Below are positions 1 to 7,668 of a stretch of DNA of 64,000 nucleotides, in pieces. The position numbers were made by a program, and so were the translations under genes. Under the pieces are notes generated by a model. The model did not search any database. It was not told the DNA's origin and saw nothing but the letters and a program-made list of their open reading frames with translations. This DNA is from Candidatus Ligilactobacillus avistercoris (GTDB taxonomy: Bacteria; Bacillota; Bacilli; Lactobacillales; Lactobacillaceae). The stretch is from positions 62,001-126,000 of the forward strand of contig DWXB01000017.1 in NCBI GenBank assembly GCA_019119415.1, given 5' to 3'. Numbering within the stretch: position 1 is the first letter of the stretch; each line of letters begins with the position of its first letter.

Positions 1-269
1 AGGAAGCAGAGTATGACGAGGCGCTAAATATTTCAGACGAGGACATTGCGGACTCCCAGCCGGCCGAATCAGGGGAAGACGCCCTGTTTGACCAGGTGAT
101 TGACCTCTTACGCCACGAACAACGGTGCAGCGTATCAATGTTGCAGCGCCGCTTTAAGATCGGGTATAACCGGGCGGCGCGGATTGTCGATGAGTTAGAG
201 GAGAAGGGGATTGTCGGCCCCCAGGATGGGAGTAAACCGCGGCAAGTCTTCTTACCAAAAGACGAATAG
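1..269 (+). CDS. ftsK: DNA translocase FtsK/SpoIIIE, C-terminal end (partial)
   Basis: Reading from base 3 to the TAG at 267-269 gives about 88 residues with an acidic lead-in (SDEDIADSQPAESGEDALF), then a winged-helix segment containing RRFKIGYNRAARIVDELEEK and ending QVFLPKDE. This matches the gamma domain of FtsK/SpoIIIE, which reads the polar KOPS/SRS signals that orient the septal DNA pump during chromosome segregation. The motor and membrane domains lie left of the window. In Bacillus the orthologous gene also precedes the ymfF-ymfH-ymfI block found just downstream, which supports the call. Confidence 0.93.
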   Translation, partial: EAEYDEALNISDEDIADSQPAESGEDALFDQVIDLLRHEQRCSVSMLQRRFKIGYNRAARIVDELEEKGIVGPQDGSKPRQVFLPKDE

Positions 270-274
270 CTTTC

Positions 275-325
275 ACAACATGTAGCAGTTATATATTTGA
301 CAACCACTACATGTTGTTGTTTAAT
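275..325 (+). promoter_or_regulatory. pnuC promoter with paired operator-like inverted repeats
   Basis: TTGACA at 297-302, a 17-base spacer and TTTAAT at 320-325 form a good sigma-A promoter for the next gene. An exact 11-base inverted repeat flanks the -35: ACAACATGTAG at 275-285 and its complement CTACATGTTGT at 307-317, centres 32 bases apart (about three helical turns). The second arm sits in the spacer, a position where a bound repressor would block RNA polymerase. The repeat could also fold as a hairpin ending ftsK transcription (it is followed by TTGTTTA). A regulator of NAD metabolism such as NiaR is a guess from the downstream gene only. Confidence 0.6.
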
Positions 326-371
326 GGTGGTGTTGTGCATGACAGAAATTATTAAATAAGGATTGAGTGGA

Positions 372-1121
372 ATGAAAGACGAGTTAAACATGTGGCGGCA
401 TCCCCTAGGGTGGTTTTTGCACCAGATCAGCGGATGGCCGCAGGCGAATTACTACTTATGGTGGTTTGCCTTAGGAAGCCAGCTGATGCTTTTAGTAACG
501 GGTAAGATTACAACGCTTACCCTGGTCACGTTTGCAGGGACGATGATTGGGGTATTGTGTATCCTTTCGATCAACGCCGCAAAGTCGGTCAACGGAATTT
601 TAGGGGTAATCAGCGCACTTTGTTTAATTTATGTTGGGTTACAGGCAAAGAACTATCTTTCATGTTTTGAACAGGTTGCGTACATGCTTACGCTTGATTT
701 CCCGGTAATTTTTGCGGTGAAGAGCTGGAATGATGAAACCGTTCATCATTTGCGCAAGTTTACTGCCGGCAAGTGGATGGTCGCTTTGATCGCAACGGCA
801 GCGGTGTGGATCGTTTCTGCGTGGGCTATTGGCCGGTATACGAATGATCCGCGGCCGTGGATTGACGGGCTGAGCTTTGCGGTTAGTCTTACTGCGGGGA
901 TCATGTGTTTTCTCCGGTACAATAACCAGTACTACTGGTGGTTGTTTAGTGGAGTTGCCCAGTTGGTTCTGTGGGCCGTGACGTTCAGTCAGGGGGACGC
1001 AACGCTGGCAATGGCCGTTAACTCGAGTATATACGTTGTGAATGACCTAATTGCCTTTTGGAAGTCACCGTGGTTTGAGCGGGGGCGGCGCCAGGTAGGT
1101 TTGGGTCAGCTTGAAAAATAG
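372..1121 (+). CDS. pnuC: PnuC-type nicotinamide riboside/vitamin transporter
   Basis: 249-residue, very hydrophobic protein with about seven membrane segments and the family's Trp-rich C-terminal part (NNQYYWWLFSGVAQL, then SSIYVVNDLIAFWKSPW). PnuC proteins carry nicotinamide riboside by facilitated diffusion, trapped by phosphorylation; relatives carry other vitamins, so the exact substrate is inferred. I start at ATG 372, which has AAGGA at 358-362 nine bases upstream; the in-frame TTG at 363 abuts the ribosome-binding site and is unlikely. The gene is alone between a regulated-looking promoter and a terminator, so it is probably monocistronic. It is accessory in an otherwise conserved ftsK-ymfF neighbourhood. 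Confidence 0.85.
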   Translation: MKDELNMWRHPLGWFLHQISGWPQANYYLWWFALGSQLMLLVTGKITTLTLVTFAGTMIGVLCILSINAAKSVNGILGVISALCLIYVGLQAKNYLSCFEQVAYMLTLDFPVIFAVKSWNDETVHHLRKFTAGKWMVALIATAAVWIVSAWAIGRYTNDPRPWIDGLSFAVSLTAGIMCFLRYNNQYYWWLFSGVAQLVLWAVTFSQGDATLAMAVNSSIYVVNDLIAFWKSPWFERGRRQVGLGQLEK

Positions 1122-1133
1122 GATATTAACGGC

Positions 1134-1162
1134 AAGCTGGGATGATTAGTCCCAGCTTTTTT
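1134..1162 (+). terminator. Intrinsic terminator after pnuC
   Basis: Nine-base perfect stem AAGCTGGGA/TCCCAGCTT with a 7-base loop, followed by a T run. Confidence 0.88.
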
Positions 1163-1185
1163 GATGGCATTGATGTAAAAGATGT

Positions 1186-1214
1186 TTGACAATTAACCGT
1201 CGAATTAGTATACT
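1186..1214 (+). promoter_or_regulatory. Promoter of the XRE regulator gene
   Basis: TTGACA at 1186-1191, 17-base spacer, TATACT at 1209-1214: near-consensus sigma-A promoter about 40 bases upstream of the GTG start. Confidence 0.8.
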
Positions 1215-1219
1215 GTAGG

Positions 1220-1237
1220 TGTAAAATATATTTTACA
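1220..1237. promoter_or_regulatory. Perfect 18-base palindrome, probable autoregulatory operator
   Basis: TGTAAAATATATTTTACA is a perfect dyad lying at the expected transcription start of the XRE gene, just downstream of its -10 and upstream of its ribosome-binding site. This is where an autorepressor would bind. That the downstream XRE protein binds it is inference. Confidence 0.7.
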
Positions 1238-1253
1238 TTTAGGGGGTGCAGAA

Positions 1254-1454
1254 GTGCAAAACCGAATTTTACAGTTGCGCAAGGCACAGGGGTATTCCCA
1301 GGCACGGCTGGCTGATTTGACCGGGGTGACGCGGCAAACAATTAATGCGATTGAAAACGCTAAGTATTCCCCGTCGTTGGAATTAGCATTTACCCTGGCG
1401 CGGGTACTGGACGTGACGGTTGATGAACTCTTTACGATGGAGGATGGTGATTAG
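1254..1454 (+). CDS. Small XRE-family helix-turn-helix regulator (YozG-like)
   Basis: 66 residues consisting of one Cro/CI-type HTH: LRKAQGYSQARLADLTGVTRQTINAIENAKYSPS followed by LELAFTLARVLDVTVDELF. It has no ligand or dimerisation domain, as in the small YozG/YgzD family, which is normally encoded next to a small membrane protein. GTG start with AGGGGG at 1241-1246, seven bases away. Its own promoter and an 18-base palindrome precede it, pointing to autoregulation. The membrane-protein gene begins one base after its stop, so the two are cotranscribed and probably act as a pair. Confidence 0.88.
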   Translation: MQNRILQLRKAQGYSQARLADLTGVTRQTINAIENAKYSPSLELAFTLARVLDVTVDELFTMEDGD

Positions 1455-1455
1455 G

Positions 1456-1902
1456 ATGACGTGGATTAAAAAACAGCTATTAGTACGAGCGGTAACGATG
1501 ACGCTGATGTTGGTTTGTTTTAGCGGATTAGTAATGTTTATTGATAGCCGGTTATTATCAGGCGTTTGTTGCCTGGCAATGGCGGTGGTGGCAATTATCC
1601 GACTACGGTTAGTTCGCGAATCAGTTAACGGAATGAAACCGCGAGTATGGGCGTTGCGGGCACGGCCGTCGTATCCTGCGGGCGATGAACGGGAACAGCA
1701 CCTGGTTTTAAGTGCGGGCTATATTGCAGGGCAAACAGTCGTTGTGTTGACAATCGTTTTTGTATTTGGCCTTGCCCTAATGAATGCGGCGCACCCAGTT
1801 ATGGTTCCGCTCCCGGTTGTTGTGGTGGCGGTTCTTGGAATGATGATTATCCACGAGTGGTTGGTCGTCGGCCTTTACTGGTACCTTGAGGTACACCAGT
1901 AG
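1456..1902 (+). CDS. Four-helix membrane protein paired with XRE regulator (DUF2178-like)
   Basis: 148 residues with two N-terminal hydrophobic helices, a basic loop with RLRLVRESVNGMK, the acidic DEREQHLVLSAGYIAGQT stretch typical of DUF2178-type proteins partnered with small XRE regulators, then two more helices. The ATG at 1456 is preferred because the in-frame start at 1420 lies inside the upstream gene. GGAGG at 1439-1443 can serve as ribosome-binding site. No enzymatic motif is visible. By analogy with similar pairs it may sense membrane state and influence the regulator, but its function is unknown. Confidence 0.7.
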   Translation: MTWIKKQLLVRAVTMTLMLVCFSGLVMFIDSRLLSGVCCLAMAVVAIIRLRLVRESVNGMKPRVWALRARPSYPAGDEREQHLVLSAGYIAGQTVVVLTIVFVFGLALMNAAHPVMVPLPVVVVAVLGMMIIHEWLVVGLYWYLEVHQ

Positions 1903-1943
1903 GAAACAAGGAAGCACCCGTTTTAGTTCTGGGGTGTTCGGTG

Positions 1944-1949
1944 TATAAT
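1944..1949 (+). promoter_or_regulatory. Candidate -10 box for the ymfF operon
   Basis: TATAAT at 1944-1949, 35 bases before the ymfF start; no convincing -35 is seen 17 bases upstream (TTTTAG). Confidence 0.45.
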
Positions 1950-1983
1950 TATCCCGCGAATTAATACGGAAGGAGGCGCAGGT

Positions 1984-3261
1984 ATGCGCCGAAAGTTAAC
2001 GACGGGGGTCCACCTGATGGTGCTCCCCACCAGTCAGTTTAAGACCATTCGGGTGATGGTTTCGTTTGCGACGAAGATTATCAGCCCGGAGCAGCTTGCC
2101 CAGCGGACGCTCCTGGCAAATATTCTGGAGGTTAGTAGCACCCAGTATCCAACTCAGCGGGCGGTTGCCCGGGCGCTGGCGGATTTGTACGGGGCAAATT
2201 TTGGGACGACCGTAGTGCGGAAGGGCACCCGGCACGTGATTAATTTTATTTTAACCATTCCGGCTCCCCAGTTTATCCCGGGCCAGCCGGCTTTGCTGAC
2301 CGCTGGCCTTGATTTTTTGCGGGAAATGATTTTTAATCCGTTGTTGCACCAGGGGCACTTTGATGATGAGGTGGTTGCCCAGCAACGGCGGATACTGGTT
2401 GACTATCTGACGGGAATGGCAGATGATAAGCAAACACTCGCGGCCCACCGCCTAGCCGGCGAATACTTCGATGATCCGGCCCAGCAGGTCAGTCCCCTGG
2501 GAACGGTGGCTGACGTGCGCGCACAAAACGCGATGACGTTAGCGGTCGCTTACCAGCAAATGCTCACGGCAGACGAGGTTTTGATCGGCGTTACGGGTGC
2601 CGTGGATGAAGCACCCGTGATTGCTGCGGTCGCAGACCGGTTGCCGTTTACACCCCGGCAGCCCCTTGAACGTGAAATCACGTACCACCAGCCAGAACGG
2701 GCAACCGTTACCGATCAGGTGTTAGCATTGCCCGTTAACCAGGCGAAGTTTGACCTTGCTTTTCGACTGCCAGTAACGTATGGAACGCCTGACTATTACG
2801 CTGCCGTAGTAATGAACGGTCTCTTTGGGGGGACGGCGTTATCGTACCTGTTTACGACTGTGCGGGAACAGGAGAGCCTGGCGTACTATGCCAACAGTAC
2901 GTACGATGCTTTCCGTCAAACCGTAGTCGTTGAGACGGGCATCGAAGCCCAAAACACGCCGGTGGTTCGGGACAAAGTGATTGCCCAGTTACACCGGCTA
3001 CAAACGGGGGAATTTTCTTCCGCACGGTTGGACCAGGTGAAGGCAACGTTGGTTAACGGTTACCGGGCGAACCTTGATTCGCAGGGAACCCCTCTTAGTC
3101 GGGAGTTAACCCGCCAATTAACGGGCCAGCCGGTTAGTATGGCAAAAACAATGCGGCGGACGGAAGCCGTTACGAAGCAGGCGGTGATGCGCGTTGCCCG
3201 GAAATGTCAGTTGCAGGCAACGATGTTATTGAAAGGAGCGACCGGGAATGCGCCAGATTAA
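1984..3261 (+). CDS. ymfF: M16 family peptidase-like protein, non-catalytic subunit (YmfF)
   Basis: 425 residues with the two-lobed insulinase/MPP fold: N-terminal lobe with RTLLANILEVSSTQYPTQRA and ADLYGANFG, C-terminal lobe with GLFGGTALSYLFTTVREQES. The zinc motif HxxEH is absent where the family normally has it, so this is probably the structural partner of the next gene product, like the paired M16 subunits in other bacteria. The start has a strong GGAGG site at 1972-1976. It overlaps the catalytic partner by 14 bases, so expression is coupled. Substrate unknown; paired M16 proteins process peptides, including pheromone or bacteriocin peptides in some Firmicutes. Confidence 0.85.
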   Translation: MRRKLTTGVHLMVLPTSQFKTIRVMVSFATKIISPEQLAQRTLLANILEVSSTQYPTQRAVARALADLYGANFGTTVVRKGTRHVINFILTIPAPQFIPGQPALLTAGLDFLREMIFNPLLHQGHFDDEVVAQQRRILVDYLTGMADDKQTLAAHRLAGEYFDDPAQQVSPLGTVADVRAQNAMTLAVAYQQMLTADEVLIGVTGAVDEAPVIAAVADRLPFTPRQPLEREITYHQPERATVTDQVLALPVNQAKFDLAFRLPVTYGTPDYYAAVVMNGLFGGTALSYLFTTVREQESLAYYANSTYDAFRQTVVVETGIEAQNTPVVRDKVIAQLHRLQTGEFSSARLDQVKATLVNGYRANLDSQGTPLSRELTRQLTGQPVSMAKTMRRTEAVTKQAVMRVARKCQLQATMLLKGATGNAPD

Positions 3262-4519
3262 GTATAATCAGCTGCACGAAACCCGGTATCAGCTAACGTT
3301 AGCGAACGGGTTACGGGTTAACCTGATGCCCCGTGCCGGTTACCAAAAGAGCTATGCGCTCCTGACAGTCAACTACGGTGGGATTGATACTGCCGTGACG
3401 TATCGTTCGGGGAAGCGGGTGACGTACCCCGAGGGGATTGCTCATTTTCTAGAACACAAGATGTTTGAGAAGCGGGATCACGATGCGTTTGACCTCTTCG
3501 GAAAATACGGGGCGGATGCCAACGCCTTTACGAGTTACACTCAAACAAGTTACCTGTTCAATACAACCACGCACTTAACGGAGTGCTTACAAATTTTACT
3601 TGATTTTGTATTTGATCCGTATTTTTCGGCCAGAGGAGTGGCGAAGGAACAGGGGATTATCGGGCAGGAGGTTCAAATGTACCAGGATGATCCGGATTGG
3701 CGGCTCTTAGCGCAGTTAGGGCAAAGTATGTACCCCAAAACAGCGTTGGCCGCCGACGTTGCGGGCACCCAGGAATCAATTGCAACAATTACCCCGGCGA
3801 TGTTGTACGCGTGCTGGGCAACGTTTTACCAGCCGGCAAACATGACACTGTTTGTTACGGGTGGGTTTGATGCTCAGCGGATTGCCGCGTTTCTTCAGCA
3901 GCTTCCGTTGCCATTCCGGCCCGCACCAGCGTTTGTCCGGCAGCCCGTTGCTTTGGCTTCTCCGGTAAAAAGGACAACGCTACACTTGGCGGTTAACCGG
4001 CCACGGATTGCGGTGGGGTTACGGGGAATGACGGCGGCGCTTTCTGGCTTTTCGGGACTGCGCGCACGCCTTGCTGGTCAGATTGGGTTGTACCTGCTCT
4101 TTGGTGAGGATACGGCGTTTTACCAGCGGCACTATGATTCGGGATTGCTCGATGATAGCTTTAGTGCCACCTACGAGTATGAACGGGGCTACCACTTTAT
4201 GACGATTACGGGAGAAACACCCCGACCGGAAGAATTAATCCAGGCTGTTCGCCAGCAGCTCGCACAGGCCACGGACTTACTGGCAACCGCACAATCGGCG
4301 TTTGAACGTGCTAAGCGGGAGTATACGGGGCGGTATCTCCAGGCAATTAATTCGCTTGAAACGGTGGCTGATTCCGCGGCGACGTTTCCGGGCGACGTGA
4401 CGCTATTTGAGGCACTTGGCGAGCTGCAGCGGTTAACGTTGGCGGATGTTTGTGAACACATGAAGTGCATGGTAAGTCAGGAACCATGCGAAGTAACACT
4501 TTTACCGGGAGATGATTAG
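3248..4519 (+). CDS. ymfH: M16 family zinc metallopeptidase, catalytic subunit (YmfH)
   Basis: 423 residues. The zinc/catalytic motif HFLEH is at residues 66-70 (H66, E69, H70), with the downstream Glu ligand probably E141 in IIGQEVQMYQDDP. This is the HxxEH plus distal Glu signature of pitrilysin/MPP-type M16 peptidases. The C-terminal lobe includes GLLDDSFSATYEYERGYHF. Start overlaps the upstream ymfF by 14 bases; the SDR gene follows immediately. The order ymfF-ymfH-ymfI is the same as in Bacillus. Likely a cytoplasmic peptidase acting as a heterodimer. Confidence 0.88.
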   Translation: MRQIKYNQLHETRYQLTLANGLRVNLMPRAGYQKSYALLTVNYGGIDTAVTYRSGKRVTYPEGIAHFLEHKMFEKRDHDAFDLFGKYGADANAFTSYTQTSYLFNTTTHLTECLQILLDFVFDPYFSARGVAKEQGIIGQEVQMYQDDPDWRLLAQLGQSMYPKTALAADVAGTQESIATITPAMLYACWATFYQPANMTLFVTGGFDAQRIAAFLQQLPLPFRPAPAFVRQPVALASPVKRTTLHLAVNRPRIAVGLRGMTAALSGFSGLRARLAGQIGLYLLFGEDTAFYQRHYDSGLLDDSFSATYEYERGYHFMTITGETPRPEELIQAVRQQLAQATDLLATAQSAFERAKREYTGRYLQAINSLETVADSAATFPGDVTLFEALGELQRLTLADVCEHMKCMVSQEPCEVTLLPGDD

Positions 4520-4521
4520 TG

Positions 4522-5247
4522 ATGAAGTGGGCGTTAGTTTGCGGTGCGTCCGGTGATATCGGAACGGCCGTTGCCCGGCGGTTGGCGGCGCAGGGCTGGT
4601 CGTTATACTTGCACTACCATACGGGAAAGGACCGGATTACGGCGTTAACAACTGAATTACAGGAACAGTATTCCCGCCAGGATTTTCTTCCCGTTGCGGC
4701 TGATCTAAGTGAAATAGATGCTGCTGCGACAATTGCCAATCAATTGTTTGGCCTGGATGCCGTTATTTTTGCCCAGGGAACCACCGAGTACGGGTTATTT
4801 CATGACAGTGATCCAGGGCGGTTTGCTTCCATGTTAAGGGTTCAGTTGCAGACCCCCCTTCGGTTAGTGCAACTGGTTGAAGAGAAGTTAGCTCAACGTC
4901 AACATGGCCGGATTGTATTTGTGGGTTCGGTGTATGGTGGTGCTGGGAGCGCCATGGAAGTGACGTACAGTACCATTAAGGGTGCATTAAGCGCATTTGC
5001 CCGCGCTTATAGTCAGGAAGTGGCAGCAACGGGGATCACCGTCAACGTTGTTGCTCCCGGAGCAGTGGATACGCGGATGAACGCGATGTTTGACGATGAA
5101 ACGCGTGCGGCGGTGGCCGCCGATGTTCCTGCTGGCCGCTTTGCAACGCCCCAGGAAATTGCTTACTGGATAACGGGATTGCTTCAACCAGAGGCCCAGT
5201 ACATGACGGGGCAAACACTTTACGTCACCGGGGGCTGGCTTAAATAG
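4522..5247 (+). CDS. ymfI: Short-chain dehydrogenase/reductase (YmfI)
   Basis: 241 residues with the Rossmann nucleotide motif CGASGDIG at the N-terminus, a FAQG segment, catalytic Ser in VGSVYGGAG, and YSTIK carrying the Tyr-xxx-Lys pair. NVVAPGAVDTRMN and the C-terminal MTGQTLYVTGGW complete a classical NAD(P)H-dependent SDR fold. The family is often annotated as 3-oxoacyl-ACP reductase, but the dedicated fabG is in the fab operon here, so the substrate is unknown. ATG 4522 is preferred over the adjacent GTG 4519 because GGGAG at 4508-4512 is then nine bases away. Confidence 0.85.
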   Translation: MKWALVCGASGDIGTAVARRLAAQGWSLYLHYHTGKDRITALTTELQEQYSRQDFLPVAADLSEIDAAATIANQLFGLDAVIFAQGTTEYGLFHDSDPGRFASMLRVQLQTPLRLVQLVEEKLAQRQHGRIVFVGSVYGGAGSAMEVTYSTIKGALSAFARAYSQEVAATGITVNVVAPGAVDTRMNAMFDDETRAAVAADVPAGRFATPQEIAYWITGLLQPEAQYMTGQTLYVTGGWLK

Positions 5248-5274
5248 AAACTGCGGTTTCACGAGGGCGGAATG

Positions 5275-5283
5275 TGCTATACT
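5275..5283 (+). promoter_or_regulatory. Extended -10 promoter of rodZ
   Basis: TGCTATACT at 5275-5283 (TGn plus -10), about 48 bases before the rodZ ATG; no matching -35 is visible. The identical TGCTATACTGG string precedes nrnA. Confidence 0.6.
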
Positions 5284-5330
5284 GGTGAAGAACTCGAAGA
5301 GGAAATCATGGTTTATTGGAGAGATTCCTA

Positions 5331-6335
5331 ATGGACAATATTGGACAAACATTAAAAGCTGCACGGGAAAAGAAGGGGTACACCCTTGATGATTTGCAGC
5401 AGATTACTAAGATTCAAAAACGGTACCTGATTGCAATCGAAGAAAATAATTTCGAAGCACTTCCCGGGCAGTTTTACGTGCGGGCCTTTGTGCGGCAGTA
5501 TGCGAACACCGTTGGTCTTGATGGGGATGCGGTTGTGGCCCAGCTAACAGAGGGAAGTGTTACTGATAATGCAGACGGTGCGGCCGGGCAGTCCCTTTCT
5601 CGCCGGCGGCAAAATGGTCCTGCACCAGCAACAAAGCCGGGAATGCTTGAGCGGTTAAAACAACAGTTGCCGTTAATCACCATTATCGGGGTTGTCGTTT
5701 TGATTATTGGTGGGGTGGTGTACGCATCGGTTCAGAATCGGCGGGCGACGCAACACGAACGGCAGATTGCCCAAACGAGCCGGAAGGTGACGGTTAATAA
5801 TAACGTTCACCACCATCATTCGTCTGCGGTAACTAGTTCTACCAATAGCAAGATTTCTAGTGCAACGGTTGCAAGCAGTTCGACTAGCTCAACGATGACG
5901 AGTCAATCGTCATCTGCCCAGTCTTCGAAGGCTAAGCACCATAAGAAACAATCATTTAAGTTAACCCGGAAGAGCGGGAAGACCTTTGTTTACAAGATGA
6001 AGAATAACGATGGAAACAACGTGATTCAGTTAACGGGGAAGGCTGATGAATCATGGTGTTCCGTTGCCGTTAACGGGGAAACCCTCTGGCAGGGAACGTT
6101 AATGGCCGGAATGAGCCGGCAAATTCGGATTCCGGCAGCGGCAACTAACGTTCAAATTAGCCTAGGGAACTCCAAGGGAACACTGATTAAGATTAATGGC
6201 CGGAAATTTAATTTTCTGAAGGCCAACCACAAGTTAACCGTGCGGAGTATCGTCATTAATATGGGAACGGTCCCTGCGCAGACTACTGGAACTGTAACGA
6301 ACGGAACGCCGCAAACGGTGAACCGCGATTATTAG
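5331..6335 (+). CDS. rodZ: RodZ-like cytoskeletal/cell-shape protein
   Basis: 334 residues. Residues 5-75 form a cytoplasmic HTH domain of the RodZ type (LKAAREKKGYTLDDLQQITK, then RYLIAIEENNFEALPGQFYVR). A basic/proline segment leads to one membrane helix at about 113-134, a His- and Ser-rich extracytoplasmic linker (HHHHSSAV near 160, then Ser/Thr runs to about 205) and a C-terminal beta-rich DUF4115-like domain with DESWCSVAVNGETLWQG. RodZ links MreB and the elongation machinery to the membrane. ATG 5331 is the start, with GGAGAG at 5318-5323. Followed closely by pgsA. Confidence 0.88.
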   Translation: MDNIGQTLKAAREKKGYTLDDLQQITKIQKRYLIAIEENNFEALPGQFYVRAFVRQYANTVGLDGDAVVAQLTEGSVTDNADGAAGQSLSRRRQNGPAPATKPGMLERLKQQLPLITIIGVVVLIIGGVVYASVQNRRATQHERQIAQTSRKVTVNNNVHHHHSSAVTSSTNSKISSATVASSSTSSTMTSQSSSAQSSKAKHHKKQSFKLTRKSGKTFVYKMKNNDGNNVIQLTGKADESWCSVAVNGETLWQGTLMAGMSRQIRIPAAATNVQISLGNSKGTLIKINGRKFNFLKANHKLTVRSIVINMGTVPAQTTGTVTNGTPQTVNRDY

Positions 6336-6358
6336 TACTTAGGAAGGAACTATAAGAA

Positions 6359-6949
6359 ATGAACTTACCGAACAAGTTGACGGTCGGCCGGATTATATTA
6401 ATCCCCGTTTTTATGCTTTTGCTGGCGGTTCCCTGGCACTGGGGAACGGTAACCATTGCCGGAACAACGATCGGGTGGACGCACTTAATTGCGGCACTTG
6501 TATTTGCAGGAGCGTGTGTGACGGACTTTATTGACGGGCAAATTGCGCGCCGGCAGCACCTTATCACCAATTTTGGTAAATTTGCGGACCCCCTGGCGGA
6601 TAAGATGTTAGTGATGACTGCGTTTATTTTCCTTGTTCAGATGGGAAAGGTTCCGGCGTGGGTGGCCGCAATTATCGTTTGCCGGGAATTGGCAGTAACG
6701 GGGTTGCGCTTAATCGTTGTTGAAAATAACGGGCAAGTGATGGCAGCGGCAATGCCAGGGAAGATTAAGACGTTTACGCAGATGTTTGCCATTATTTTTC
6801 TCCTGCTAAATAACGTCTTTTTTGCAGCTGTTAACTTCCCGGTTGGAACGGTGTTGCTGTATATTTGCCTGTTCTTTACGGTTTACTCGGGGTGTGATTA
6901 CTTCTACCACAGCCGGGCAGTGTTTGCCGATTCATTCGGGAAGAAGTAA
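6359..6949 (+). CDS. pgsA: CDP-diacylglycerol-glycerol-3-phosphate 3-phosphatidyltransferase
   Basis: 196 residues, multi-spanning membrane protein. The CDP-alcohol phosphotransferase motif is seen in DFIDGQIARRQHL followed by GKFADPLADKM (Asp, Gly, Ala, Arg, then Gly, Asp, Asp). It makes phosphatidylglycerol phosphate, the committed step to phosphatidylglycerol and cardiolipin and, indirectly, lipoteichoic acid. AGGAAGG at 6341-6347 serves the ATG. It follows rodZ by 23 bases in the standard Bacilli arrangement. A GC-rich hairpin follows. Confidence 0.95.
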   Translation: MNLPNKLTVGRIILIPVFMLLLAVPWHWGTVTIAGTTIGWTHLIAALVFAGACVTDFIDGQIARRQHLITNFGKFADPLADKMLVMTAFIFLVQMGKVPAWVAAIIVCRELAVTGLRLIVVENNGQVMAAAMPGKIKTFTQMFAIIFLLLNNVFFAAVNFPVGTVLLYICLFFTVYSGCDYFYHSRAVFADSFGKK

Positions 6950-6965
6950 GGAAACAGTTGAAATT

Positions 6966-7013
6966 GCGGGCTTGGTAAGCACCACGGTGGTGATTGCCCG
7001 GGCCTGCATTTTT
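6966..7013 (+). terminator. Possible branched terminator between pgsA and cinA
   Basis: Outer arms GCGGGC (6966-6971) and GCCTGC (7002-7007) can pair, with an internal CACCA/TGGTG hairpin, followed by ATTTTT. Less compact than the other terminators in the window. Confidence 0.4.
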
Positions 7014-7089
7014 AAACCGGTGAAAAACAGGAAGACAAGTGCAAAATTGATACGGAAAGAGCGTAATTAATAAGTGAGGGGTTCATGGA

Positions 7090-7572
7090 ATGGAAGAATT
7101 GCAACGGATGGCTCATCAAGTTGGGGCGGATTTAATTGAACAGGATAAAACAATTACTGCGGCGGAGAGCTTAACCGGTGGGCTCTTTCAGTCCACGTTA
7201 ACGACGGTTCCTGGAATTTCTGCTGTTTTTCCGGGGGGATTTGTAACCTACTTAAACGAAGCGAAAAGCGTGTTGTTGGGGATTCCGGCGCCGGTAATTA
7301 ACCAGTTCGGGGTTGTTAGCGAAGAAGTGGCCCTGTGGATGGCTCGCCGTGCCCGTGAAATTATGCGAACTGACATCGCACTTTCCTTCACCGGGGTAGC
7401 TGGCCCGGCTGAGCTGGAAGGGAATCCGGCCGGGACAGCGTGGATTGGGTTAGCCAGTGAACAGGGGACGATCGCTCAGAAGTACCGTTTTGATGGCGAC
7501 CGCGACACCGTGCGCCGACAGTGTGTGTTGACGGCATTCCAGTTGGTTTCTTCAGAGTTGGGCAAACATTAG
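7090..7572 (+). CDS. Stand-alone CinA C-terminal domain (nicotinamide-nucleotide amidase-like, PncC)
   Basis: 160 residues covering only the CinA C-terminal domain: ITAAESLTGGLFQSTLT near the N-terminus, PGGFVTYLNEAKSVLLG, FGVVSEEVALWMARRAR and SFTGVAGP. In characterised members this domain deamidates NMN to NaMN. Many Firmicutes CinA proteins are about 410 residues because of an extra N-terminal MoCF/COG1058 domain, and that part is absent here; no remnant is visible in the 140 bases upstream. ATG 7090 has GAGGGG at 7077-7082. Its place before recA is the usual one, where cinA-recA often form a competence-linked unit. Confidence 0.85.
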   Translation: MEELQRMAHQVGADLIEQDKTITAAESLTGGLFQSTLTTVPGISAVFPGGFVTYLNEAKSVLLGIPAPVINQFGVVSEEVALWMARRAREIMRTDIALSFTGVAGPAELEGNPAGTAWIGLASEQGTIAQKYRFDGDRDTVRRQCVLTAFQLVSSELGKH

Positions 7573-7584
7573 TTCGTATTTTTC

Positions 7585-7613
7585 TTGATTTTTGTGATTG
7601 AGTTCGGTATTCT
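7585..7613 (+). promoter_or_regulatory. recA promoter
   Basis: TTGATT at 7585-7590, 17-base spacer, TATTCT at 7608-7613, 56 bases before the start codon. No full CGAAC-N4-GTTYG LexA box is visible between cinA and recA. Confidence 0.65.
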
Positions 7614-7668
7614 AAGGAAGGTAAGCCGGATTTGGCAGAGAAACTTGGACGGAAAGTAGGAATGATTC

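Noticed and set aside
6822..7070. Plus-strand ORF of 82 codons after pgsA
   Set aside because: Begins inside pgsA in another frame, no ribosome-binding site, residue pattern of a shadow; the region instead holds a GC-rich hairpin.
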